6,042 nucleotides of DNA from Rickettsiales bacterium. GTDB lineage: Bacteria > Pseudomonadota > Alphaproteobacteria > Rickettsiales > UBA1997. The stretch covers positions 1 to 6,042 of the forward strand of contig SHWK01000063.1 in the NCBI GenBank assembly GCA_009693885.1, given 5' to 3'. The notes under the pieces are model-generated. The model was not told where the DNA came from, ran no database searches, and saw nothing but the letters and a program-made list of their open reading frames with translations. The translations under genes were made by a program, and so were the position numbers. This document shows, in pieces, positions 1 through 6,042 of this stretch (within the stretch, counting starts at the first letter, position 1; each line of letters starts with the position of its first letter).

Positions 1-381
1 GCGTGTCAAGTGATGGGAAATCACATGGCGGTTACAGTCGGTGGGTCAAATGGGCATTTTGAGCTGAATGTTTTTCGTCCGATGATTATTTATAATATCG
101 TAAATTCAATTAATTTATTGAGTGATGGCATCAACAGTTTTGTCGATCAGTGTTTAGTGGGGATCGTTGCCAATGAAGACCGCATCAAGCAATTGCTCGA
201 TCAATCTTTGATGCTGGTGACGGCATTAAATCCATATATTGGATACGATAATGCGGCGAAAATTGCCAAAAAAGCGCATAAAGAAGGAACAACTTTGAAA
301 GCTGCGGCAGTTGCCTCTGGGTTAGTTAGCGCAGAAGATTTTGACAAGTGGGTTGTGGCTGCAGATATGGTGGGGAAGTAG
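1..381 (+). CDS. fumC: Fumarate hydratase class II, C-terminal part (5' end outside window)
   Basis: Class II fumarase interconverts fumarate and L-malate in the TCA cycle as a cytosolic homotetramer. The window opens in frame inside the gene and holds the last 126 codons, roughly the final quarter of a family that is usually about 460 residues. The conserved stretch CQVMGNHMAVTVGG, followed by SNGHFELNVFRPM, is typical of the end of the central helical domain. LNPYIGYDNAAKIAKKAHKE and a closing FDKWV...DMVG match the small C-terminal domain of FumC. The fumarase signature loop (GSSxMPxKxNP) would lie upstream of the window. The gene ends with TAG at 379-381, and the next start codon is only 3 bases later. 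No terminator hairpin follows, so transcription probably continues into the SIR2-like gene. Aspartase and argininosuccinate lyase are relatives, but the C-terminal motifs favour fumarase. Confidence 0.95.
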   Translation, partial: ACQVMGNHMAVTVGGSNGHFELNVFRPMIIYNIVNSINLLSDGINSFVDQCLVGIVANEDRIKQLLDQSLMLVTALNPYIGYDNAAKIAKKAHKEGTTLKAAAVASGLVSAEDFDKWVVAADMVGK

Positions 382-384
382 TAT

Positions 385-1674
385 ATGGCAGAGGAAAAAT
401 TTGTAAAAAGACAGATTGTTTTGGGTGCGGGAGCTAGTACTAATGATTGTGGAGGCTATCCGCTTGGTGGACAGCTGATAGAGTTTATTTGCCAAGATAA
501 TGGTCGGTTTATTAATGATGCATTTAATGAAATTGTAAAAAATAAGCCAGATATTCAGCTAGATATATCTAAGGTTAAAGCTGATTTAGAGAAATTTATT
601 CAAGCGCTAAAAAATAGCTCAGCTCAAAGTATAGATAGTTTTATTGCAAGACAGAGTAGTGAAGATATGAGGAATGTTGGCTATTCTCTAATAGCTGGAA
701 TTATATTGAGTTTTGGGTTGCAAAAGATTGATTGGTACGGAAATTTACTTCCTCTTATTTTTCCTCCAATCAATATCGGCGATGATGAAGGAAAAAAAAT
801 TCAAAAATTAAAAAGCAAACTAGAAGAGTTGAGATTGGTTACTTTTAACTATGATTTATCTTTAGAAAAATTCTTATATGACTTTTTAAAATACAATTAT
901 TTAAGTGGGTCTAAAGAAGAAACTATTGCAGAGGCTTTTGAAGCGTTGAATGAAAAAGTCGAGCATGTTTATGGAAGTGTGATTAAAAAAGAAAGTTTTG
1001 GCGAGTTTTTTAATTCTTATAATAGAGTTGTATTTCGAGTTGATGGGCCAGAGGAAGGTTTTAATAATTCAGTGGATTGCTTTAGGATTCTTAATCAGGA
1101 AGTGGTGTTGGCGGTTTTGAATGGCCTCAGGGATCATGGCCGTTATAATTTTGGCGGTTATTACAAGAAGGGATTTAATGCGTCATTAATTTGGTACAAT
1201 GTGCTTTATGCCTCTCTAAATAAAAATTTTGGCTCAATCAGAATAATAGAAGAAGAAAGGGGTGGCGATGAATCGTCTTGTCCTCAACTAATAAATTGCG
1301 ATTATCTTTATGTGTTGGGTTTCGGATTTGATGTTGAAAATATAAGGCGCATCAATCTTGTTGGATCCATCTGCAAAAAACAGGTCTTTATTACTAATTA
1401 TGAAGGTAATCAGAAAATTGAGAGGATGGCTATTAATATCTTATGCAGAACTCAATCCAGTGGCAGAAATATGTTAATCCCAATAATATCTCACTATGAC
1501 GTAAAGGGTGCACTAAGTTACGATTTCAGCTTCCTTGAGGAGTCAGAAAGTGTAGAAAAAATTCCTCTCGATAAAAGTCTAAACGGCGAATATTCACCTT
1601 TCATCGCCTACAAATCATCACTATACTCAAAAACTCACAACCAAAAACCACATGACCAAAAACCAAAAAATTAA
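385..1674 (+). CDS. SIR2-like (sirtuin-fold) protein, possible defence NADase
   Basis: This 429-residue protein has the layout of the SIR2-like domains found in bacterial anti-phage systems. Visible parts, in order, are: a Rossmann NAD-binding start, VLGAGAST at residues 12-19, followed by GGYPLG; a helical region with IDSFIARQ at 83-90 and DWYGNLLP at 116-123; VTFNYD at 152-157, whose Asn matches the conserved NAD-site Asn; HVYGS at 194-198, matching the sirtuin HG loop; and LGFGFD at 311-316 followed by FITNYEG at 335-341, the closing Rossmann strands. Known relatives cleave NAD+ to stop phage growth; that role here is inference. The residue just before Gly197 is Tyr, where sirtuins carry the catalytic His, so activity is uncertain. 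There is no signal peptide, membrane segment or second large domain. The start follows the fumC stop by 3 bases, with a weak GGGGA Shine-Dalgarno-like stretch at 372-376. Its 3' end overlaps the KilA-N gene by 23 bases. Arginine codons are mostly AGA/AGG (13 of 17). Confidence 0.8.
   Translation: MAEEKFVKRQIVLGAGASTNDCGGYPLGGQLIEFICQDNGRFINDAFNEIVKNKPDIQLDISKVKADLEKFIQALKNSSAQSIDSFIARQSSEDMRNVGYSLIAGIILSFGLQKIDWYGNLLPLIFPPINIGDDEGKKIQKLKSKLEELRLVTFNYDLSLEKFLYDFLKYNYLSGSKEETIAEAFEALNEKVEHVYGSVIKKESFGEFFNSYNRVVFRVDGPEEGFNNSVDCFRILNQEVVLAVLNGLRDHGRYNFGGYYKKGFNASLIWYNVLYASLNKNFGSIRIIEEERGGDESSCPQLINCDYLYVLGFGFDVENIRRINLVGSICKKQVFITNYEGNQKIERMAINILCRTQSSGRNMLIPIISHYDVKGALSYDFSFLEESESVEKIPLDKSLNGEYSPFIAYKSSLYSKTHNQKPHDQKPKN
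1607..1674 (+). other. C-rich, nearly G-free segment at the SIR2-like/KilA-N junction
   Basis: These 68 bases contain 20 C but only one G (at 1654, in the KilA-N ATG), against a plus strand elsewhere richer in G. C-over-G, unstructured RNA of this kind resembles Rho-loading (rut) sites, so it might lower transcription of downstream genes when translation fails. It may equally be a recombination boundary. The composition is directly seen; the role is speculative. Confidence 0.4.
1640..1665 (+). repeat. 11-base direct repeat around the KilA-N start codon
   Basis: ACCAAAAACCA occurs at 1640-1650 and again at 1655-1665, a 15-base period, with CATG between the copies. The ATG of the KilA-N gene (1652) lies in that CATG. 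In the SIR2-like frame the repeat encodes a doubled Gln-Lys-Pro near the C-terminus. It could be an operator for a DNA-binding protein or a trace of how the two genes were joined; neither is shown by sequence alone. Confidence 0.6.
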
Positions 1675-2479
1675 TGTCAAAGGCACCGAAATAATAATTT
1701 TCCGCCAAAGAGAAGACGATTATATTTCATTAACCGATATTGCAAAACATAAAAATCGTGAAGCTACGGGTTTGGTGATTTCTCATTGGCTTAGCACCCG
1801 CTATACTGTTGAGTTTATGGGGATTTGGGAGCAAATGCATAATCCTAATTTTAATGTTACGGAATTCAGTAACATTAAAAATAATAGTGGTTCGAATGGA
1901 TTTGTTTTATCATCAAAACAATGGATAGAGAAAACTGGCGCAGTCGGCCTTGTTAGTAAGGCTGGTCGCTATAATGGCGGCACTTTCGCACATAAAGATA
2001 TAGCTTTTGAGTTTGCTTCATGGATTTCTGCTGAATTCAAACTTTATCTAATTAAGGAATTTCAAAGATTAAAATTAGAAGAAGACGAAAGACTTTCTCT
2101 TGGTTGGAACGCCAAGCGTATGCTTACCAAGATTAATTATCGCATTCATACCGATGCGATTCAGAAGCATTTAGTTCCGGCGAAAATTTCTAAAATGCAG
2201 GCACAAATAATTTTTGCTAGTGAGGCGGATTTGTTGAATAAAGCGTTGTTTGGCATGACCGCAAAAGAGTGGCGCGATAAAAACCCTGATTTAACGGGAA
2301 ATATTCGTGACTATGTTGCGGTTGAACAATTAGTATGTTTAGCTAATCTAGAGGCTCTTAACGCAGAATTCGTGCGTCAAGGTTTGGAGCAATCCGAAAG
2401 GTTGTTGAAGTTGAATGAAATTGCAATCATTCAAATGCAATCTTTATCGCGCAATAAATCTGTAAAAAAAATTACCTGA
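1652..2479 (+). CDS. KilA-N domain DNA-binding protein
   Basis: A 275-residue protein with an N-terminal KilA-N domain, a DNA-binding fold known from phage P1 KilA and from large DNA viruses. Family marks are DYISLTDIAKHKN at residues 23-35, ISHWL at 43-47, the block GRYNGGTFAHKDIAFEFASW at 105-124, and FKLYLIKEFQRLK at 129-141. The rest (about 150-265) is the helical C-terminal region that usually accompanies this bacterial version. It includes INYRIHTDAI, ALFGMTAKEWRDKNPDL and GNIRDYVAVEQL, and ends in a heptad-like Leu-rich helix. Length and ends fit a complete gene. Its role is not known; a transcriptional regulator, antitoxin-like partner or phage-derived factor are options. The ATG lies 23 bases inside the SIR2-like gene, in another frame and without a clear Shine-Dalgarno sequence, which suggests translational coupling. 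The stop is 2 bases before alr. Arginine codons are mostly CGN (10 of 14), like alr and unlike the SIR2-like gene. Confidence 0.9.
   Translation: MTKNQKINVKGTEIIIFRQREDDYISLTDIAKHKNREATGLVISHWLSTRYTVEFMGIWEQMHNPNFNVTEFSNIKNNSGSNGFVLSSKQWIEKTGAVGLVSKAGRYNGGTFAHKDIAFEFASWISAEFKLYLIKEFQRLKLEEDERLSLGWNAKRMLTKINYRIHTDAIQKHLVPAKISKMQAQIIFASEADLLNKALFGMTAKEWRDKNPDLTGNIRDYVAVEQLVCLANLEALNAEFVRQGLEQSERLLKLNEIAIIQMQSLSRNKSVKKIT
1849..1880. repeat. Perfect 12-base inverted repeat inside the KilA-N gene
   Basis: TTTTAATGTTAC at 1849-1860 and its exact reverse complement GTAACATTAAAA at 1869-1880 are separated by 8 bases that contain GAATTC. The element codes for about residues 66-77 of the KilA-N protein, a part that looks normal for the family. 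It could form an RNA hairpin or be a binding site for a dimeric protein; there is no U-tract directly after it to make a canonical terminator. Confidence 0.65.
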
Positions 2480-2481
2480 AT

Positions 2482-3630
2482 ATGTTTCTTCCGCGAAAAG
2501 CAGTCACCGAGATTAACCTACAAGCTCTAGGCTACAATCTATCGCAAATTAAATCTCTGCTGCAGGCTCAAACAAAAATTATGACTGTTGTTAAGGGCAA
2601 TGCCTATGGTCATGGTGCGGTTCGTATTGCTCAGGAGCTTGAGAAAATCGGCGTTGATATGTTTGGAGTTGCATGTGTTTATGAAGTTGCAGAATTGCGT
2701 TTGGCAGGAATAAAAACTCCTATTATAAGTCTGGGTGCAACCTTTGCCGATGATGTTGCGGCGGTGTTTGAATATAATTATATTCCAACAATTTTCTCTC
2801 TTGATATTGCACAAAAACTTTCGCAAATGGCGGTTGCGCGTGGCAAAAATGTTGATGTTCATATAAAAGTTGAAACGGGAATGGGCCGCTTGGGTGTTGG
2901 CTTTGAGAGCGCTGCGCAGTTGGTTGATGAAGTTAGAAAAATGCCAAATATAAATGTGCAGGGCCTGTTTACGCACTTTGCTGATGCTGATAGGCCTAGT
3001 TCTGATTTCACTAATATTCAATTGCAAAGATTTAGAAAAGTTTTGCAAGAATTGCGTGATTTGCAAATAAAAATTCCGTTAATTCATGCAGCCAATTCTG
3101 CGGGAATTTTATTTTGGCCAGAATCGCATTTTGATATGGTGCGACTAGGAAAGGCGCTATACGGCAATTCTCCAAGCGATGATGAAACTTTAAAGCTTCC
3201 AGTAAATTTAAAGCCGTTAATAGCATTTAAAACTTACATTGCCAATATTCAAAATGTGCCTGCCAACACGCCAATTTCTTATGGCGGAACATTTGTTACG
3301 CAACGAGAATCGCGCATTATAACTTTGCCAGTTGGCTATGCTGATGGCTTTCGTCGTGCACCAAAAAATTTTGGTGAGGTTTTGGTTGCAGGAAAAAGAG
3401 TCCCAATTGTTGGTAGGGTTTGTATGGATCAATCTATGGCGGATGTTACTGGAATTGAAGGTTTGCAAATAGGTGATGAGGTAGTAATAATCGGCAAACA
3501 AGGCTCAGAAGAAATCAATGTAAGACATGTTGCTAAGGCTATCGGAACCAGTGCCTATGAGGTTTTAACAAGCATTGCAGCTGCGGCGCGAGTTACTAAA
3601 ATTTATTTTAGTCAAGATGAATTTGAATGA
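2482..3630 (+). CDS. alr: Alanine racemase
   Basis: A PLP-dependent enzyme that converts L-alanine to D-alanine for peptidoglycan; fold type III, active as a dimer in the cytosol. At 382 residues it is of usual length. The N-terminal barrel starts with the typical RKAVTEINLQAL. VVKGNAYGHG at 36-45 carries the PLP lysine, Lys38. VETGMGRLG at 130-138 follows Lys129, the position carbamylated in some homologues, and contains Arg136. HAANSAG (202-208) and MVRLGKALYG (219-228) hold PLP contacts, including Arg221. In the C-terminal domain, ISYGGTF at 265-271 supplies the second catalytic base, Tyr267. LPVGYADGF and GRVCMDQ (311-317) complete the signature. All expected catalytic residues are present. 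The usual Ala after the PLP lysine is Gly here, a mild change. The start fits the family N-terminus, lies 2 bases after the KilA-N stop and has no Shine-Dalgarno sequence, so translation may depend on coupling. The 3' end overlaps the hydroxylase gene by 14 bases. Confidence 0.97.
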   Translation: MFLPRKAVTEINLQALGYNLSQIKSLLQAQTKIMTVVKGNAYGHGAVRIAQELEKIGVDMFGVACVYEVAELRLAGIKTPIISLGATFADDVAAVFEYNYIPTIFSLDIAQKLSQMAVARGKNVDVHIKVETGMGRLGVGFESAAQLVDEVRKMPNINVQGLFTHFADADRPSSDFTNIQLQRFRKVLQELRDLQIKIPLIHAANSAGILFWPESHFDMVRLGKALYGNSPSDDETLKLPVNLKPLIAFKTYIANIQNVPANTPISYGGTFVTQRESRIITLPVGYADGFRRAPKNFGEVLVAGKRVPIVGRVCMDQSMADVTGIEGLQIGDEVVIIGKQGSEEINVRHVAKAIGTSAYEVLTSIAAAARVTKIYFSQDEFE

Positions 3631-4801
3631 TTTTGACATAACGATAATTGGTGGCAGTTTTGCTGGAATGTCGGCTGCACTGGCTCTAGCCATGGTTTCT
3701 CCAGATTTAAAAATTGCCATAATCGAAAAACAAGATATTGTAAATCATGATCGCAAGCCTGATGGGCGCGGTTATGCGATCTCTAATTCTTCGTTGCGCT
3801 TGTTTAAAGAAATCGGTATTGCTGATCAAATTTTGCAAGAAGCGGGAACCATTCAAGATATTCGTATCACTGATTATAAAAGTGCTGCAACCCTTGATTT
3901 TCTAAGTAAGCAAGCTGATGAAAAAAACTTTGGTGCATTGATTGAAAGTTTTATTATTCACAATGCGCTCAGAAATAAATTAGTTTTGCAAAAAAATATT
4001 ACACTATTTTGCCCTAATTCTTATCAAGATATTCAATTTTTACACAACAAAGTAACCGTTGAATTAGATAATAAAATTATATTAGAAAGTAAATTGCTGT
4101 TAGCTTGCGATGGCCGATTCTCACCACTGCGCAAGCTTTTTAATATTCATACAACAGAAAAAAATTATCAGCAAAAAGCAATTGTTTTTAATATTAAGCA
4201 TCAAAGATCACACGAAAATATTGCTTATGAAAAATTTCTTCCTGGTGGACCACTGGCAATTTTGCCGCTAAAAAATCAACATCACTCATCAATTGTTTGG
4301 ATAGCGCCAGATAAGGTTGCAGAGGCTATTTTAGAATTAGACAAAGAAAATTTTGTGCAACAATTGCATAAAAAAATGGAGAATTGCTTAGGTGAGGCTG
4401 AAGTGATTTCAGAAAAATTTTCTTATCCATTAATTATGATTGAGGCACAAAAATTTTATCATGAAAAAATGTTGCTAGTAGGAGATGCCTCTTGTGGTGT
4501 CCATCCAATAGCGGGGCAGGGTTTAAATTTAGGGCTTGGAGGCATTAAAATTTTGCAAGATTTAGTCAAAGAATATTTATTTTCTGGCTTGGATATTTCT
4601 AGTGATAGTTTGATTGAGGTTTATAATAAAAAAGCGCGGCGTGAAGCAATAAAAATGGTTGTTGCTACCGATGTTTTAAATTCTTTATTTGAAACCAAGA
4701 GTCTCTCGATCGGCTTGGCGCGTGATCTTGGGCTTGCTGTGGTTAATAAAATTCCACGTCTTAAAAAAATATTTATTAGAAATGCTGGAGGCAAAAATTG
4801 A
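3617..4801 (+). CDS. FAD-dependent hydroxylase, UbiH/UbiF/COQ6 family
   Basis: A 394-residue flavoprotein monooxygenase of the family that hydroxylates the aromatic ring during ubiquinone synthesis, using FAD, NAD(P)H and O2. The FAD-binding start reads DITIIGGSFAG at residues 7-17; GRGYAIS at 50-56 corresponds to the conserved DGRxxALS; LLACDGRFSPLRK at 161-173 is the DG motif; and LLVGDAS...HPIAGQGLNLGL at 286-307 is the second FAD-ribityl motif. All three family landmarks are therefore present and in order. Two departures are seen: Ser14 replaces the middle Gly of GxGxxG, and GDASC replaces the common GDAAH. Which ring position is modified cannot be told from sequence, so no symbol is given. 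ATG at 3617 was chosen because it puts the Rossmann strand at residue 7; an upstream TTG at 3575 would add 14 residues inside alr. It overlaps alr by 14 bases, and its TGA shares a base with the waaA ATG, which suggests one operon. Confidence 0.9.
   Translation: MNLNDFDITIIGGSFAGMSAALALAMVSPDLKIAIIEKQDIVNHDRKPDGRGYAISNSSLRLFKEIGIADQILQEAGTIQDIRITDYKSAATLDFLSKQADEKNFGALIESFIIHNALRNKLVLQKNITLFCPNSYQDIQFLHNKVTVELDNKIILESKLLLACDGRFSPLRKLFNIHTTEKNYQQKAIVFNIKHQRSHENIAYEKFLPGGPLAILPLKNQHHSSIVWIAPDKVAEAILELDKENFVQQLHKKMENCLGEAEVISEKFSYPLIMIEAQKFYHEKMLLVGDASCGVHPIAGQGLNLGLGGIKILQDLVKEYLFSGLDISSDSLIEVYNKKARREAIKMVVATDVLNSLFETKSLSIGLARDLGLAVVNKIPRLKKIFIRNAGGKN
4787..4791 (+). promoter_or_regulatory. Shine-Dalgarno site for waaA
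   Basis: GGAGG stands 9 bases before the ATG at 4801 and lies within the last codons of the hydroxylase gene. It is the clearest ribosome binding site in the window and supports the waaA start, which overlaps the upstream TGA by one base (TGATG). Confidence 0.75.
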
Positions 4802-6042
4802 TGATATTATATAGAATTCTGTCGATATTATTTTTACCACTTTTGGTAATTTATATTTGTTATCGCGCCATTAAAGGCAAAGAAGATAAGACGCGCTTGT
4901 TAGAAAGATTTGGATTTGCTTCATGCAAAAGGCCTAATAGTGATTTGCTGTGGATCCATGCGGTTAGCGTTGGCGAGACTAATTCATCATTAATTTTAGT
5001 TGATGAATTGTTAAAATCTTTGCCGCAAATAAATATTCTTTTTACTACAACAAGCAGAACTTCTGCAGCAATTTTGGCGAAAAAAATTAAAGATTATAAT
5101 GGTAGAGTAATTCACCAATTTCTTCCACTTGATTGTTATCTTACTGTAAAAAAATTCTTTAAATATTGGCAGCCTAAAAAAGTAATTTTTGTTGAATCAG
5201 AAATTTGGCCAAATTTTATTTATGAGGCTAAAAAGCTAGGCATACAAATGGTTCTGATGAATGCAAGAATTTCAAAAAAATCTTTTTCGCGCTGGAATTT
5301 TGCTAAAAAAATTGGTGTAAATATTTTTGATTCATTCTCGTTAATCTTTGCGCAAAGCGAAGAGGAAAAAGATCGATTACAAAAATTAACCAGTAAAGAA
5401 GTTTTTTATTATGGCAATTTAAAGGCGCAGGCGGTTAATTTAAAATTTAATGAAAAAGAATTAAACAATCTTAAGGAGCAAATTAATGGTAGAAAATTTT
5501 TGCTTGCGGCCAGCACCCATGATGGTGAAGAAAAAATAATTCTTGATCTACATCATAAATTGCAGCAAAAATTTGAAGATATTCTTACGATTATCGTTCC
5601 TAGACACCCGCATCGCGCTGAGGATATAAAAGGCCTGGCAACTGATCTGAATTTTGCGCAGCGCAGTCTTAAAGAAAATATTTCTGATCAAACAGAAGTT
5701 TATTTGGCGGATACTTTAGGTGAGCTTGGTTTGTTTTATGCGCTTAGTGATTTTGTCTTTTTGGGAGGTTCTTTGGTAGAGGTTGGGGGTCATAATCCAT
5801 TTGAGCCGGCGCAGTTAAAATGTGCGATTATTACTGGAGATAAAGTTGAAAATAATAAAGAAGCTTTTGATGAATTAATTGCAAAGCAAGCCTGTGTAAG
5901 TGTAAAAAATATTGATGAGTTAGAAAAAGTGGTGACGGAGTTTTTGCAAAATAGTGATATACCAAGAAACCAAGCAGATAAAGCCTTTGCAGCTGTTCAT
6001 AAAAATAATGATGTGGTAAAAAATATTGTAAAAATATTGCTT
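4801..6042 (+). CDS. waaA: 3-deoxy-D-manno-octulosonic acid (Kdo) transferase, 3' end outside window
   Basis: WaaA (KdtA) transfers Kdo from CMP-Kdo onto lipid IVA at the inner face of the cytoplasmic membrane. It is a GT-B glycosyltransferase of family GT30. The reading frame is open for 414 codons to the window edge without a stop; the family is usually about 420-430 residues, so little is missing. Residues 2-20 form a hydrophobic membrane anchor. WIHAVSVGE at 51-59 holds Glu59, at the position of the proposed catalytic base. Then come ESEIWPNF at 132-139, ASTHDGEE at 237-244, PRHPHR at 267-272, LGGSL at 321-325 and GGHNPFEPA at 329-337, the CMP-Kdo-binding part of the C-terminal Rossmann domain. 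All hallmark motifs are intact. The number of Kdo units added cannot be judged from sequence. A GGAGG site and the one-base overlap with the hydroxylase gene point to co-expression. Confidence 0.96.
   Translation, partial: MILYRILSILFLPLLVIYICYRAIKGKEDKTRLLERFGFASCKRPNSDLLWIHAVSVGETNSSLILVDELLKSLPQINILFTTTSRTSAAILAKKIKDYNGRVIHQFLPLDCYLTVKKFFKYWQPKKVIFVESEIWPNFIYEAKKLGIQMVLMNARISKKSFSRWNFAKKIGVNIFDSFSLIFAQSEEEKDRLQKLTSKEVFYYGNLKAQAVNLKFNEKELNNLKEQINGRKFLLAASTHDGEEKIILDLHHKLQQKFEDILTIIVPRHPHRAEDIKGLATDLNFAQRSLKENISDQTEVYLADTLGELGLFYALSDFVFLGGSLVEVGGHNPFEPAQLKCAIITGDKVENNKEAFDELIAKQACVSVKNIDELEKVVTEFLQNSDIPRNQADKAFAAVHKNNDVVKNIVKILL

Noticed and set aside
1674..1676. ATG overlapping the SIR2-like stop (TAATG) as the KilA-N start
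   Set aside because: It is in a different frame from the KilA-N protein; the in-frame ATG at 1652 gives a proper N-terminus.
1849..1885. Intrinsic terminator at the inverted repeat in the KilA-N gene
   Set aside because: The stem is AT-rich and no run of T follows it, so it does not fit a Rho-independent terminator.
2539..3501. Three minus-strand open frames (2539-3066, 3032-3226, 3217-3501)
   Set aside because: They lie fully opposite alr, whose protein is intact and conserved; their translations are low-complexity and Asn/Ile-rich with no recognisable family.
3575..3616. Upstream TTG start for the FAD hydroxylase
   Set aside because: It would add 14 residues encoded within the alr C-terminus; the ATG at 3617 gives the usual short lead before the FAD-binding strand.
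1..6042. tRNA or rRNA genes, CRISPR arrays, insertion sequences or integrase/attachment sites
   Set aside because: Nothing of this kind was seen; coding sequence fills the window, and no transposase, integrase or regularly spaced repeats are present.

Overview
The window is an AT-rich, almost entirely coding stretch from a Gram-negative bacterium. All six genes lie on the plus strand, and gaps or overlaps between them run from a 3-base gap to a 23-base overlap. Lipopolysaccharide synthesis (WaaA), a ubiquinone-type flavin hydroxylase and a class II fumarase fit a proteobacterium. The AT richness and gene set would suit an AT-rich alphaproteobacterium, but that placement is an inference and not proven by the sequence.

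Layout: the 3' quarter of fumC (1-381, cut by the window edge); a SIR2-like protein (385-1674); a KilA-N domain protein (1652-2479); alr, alanine racemase (2482-3630); a UbiH/COQ6-family FAD hydroxylase (3617-4801); and waaA, Kdo transferase (4801 to the window end, lacking only its last residues). No intergenic stretch exceeds 3 bases, so there is no room for a stand-alone promoter or terminator. The genes look co-transcribed and in part translationally coupled.

Four genes are housekeeping: TCA cycle, D-alanine for peptidoglycan, quinone hydroxylation and lipid A-Kdo synthesis. Between fumC and alr sits a two-gene accessory pair. One member is a single-domain SIR2-like protein of the type seen in anti-phage NAD-depleting systems. 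The other is a KilA-N DNA-binding protein of a phage- and virus-associated family. Their coding regions overlap by 23 bases at a C-rich, nearly G-free junction that carries an 11-base direct repeat around the second start codon. The pair is the part of the window most likely to be a little-described system, possibly an NADase-like effector with a DNA-binding regulator or sensor. That function is inference. One caution is that the SIR2-like protein appears to have Tyr where sirtuins have the catalytic His.
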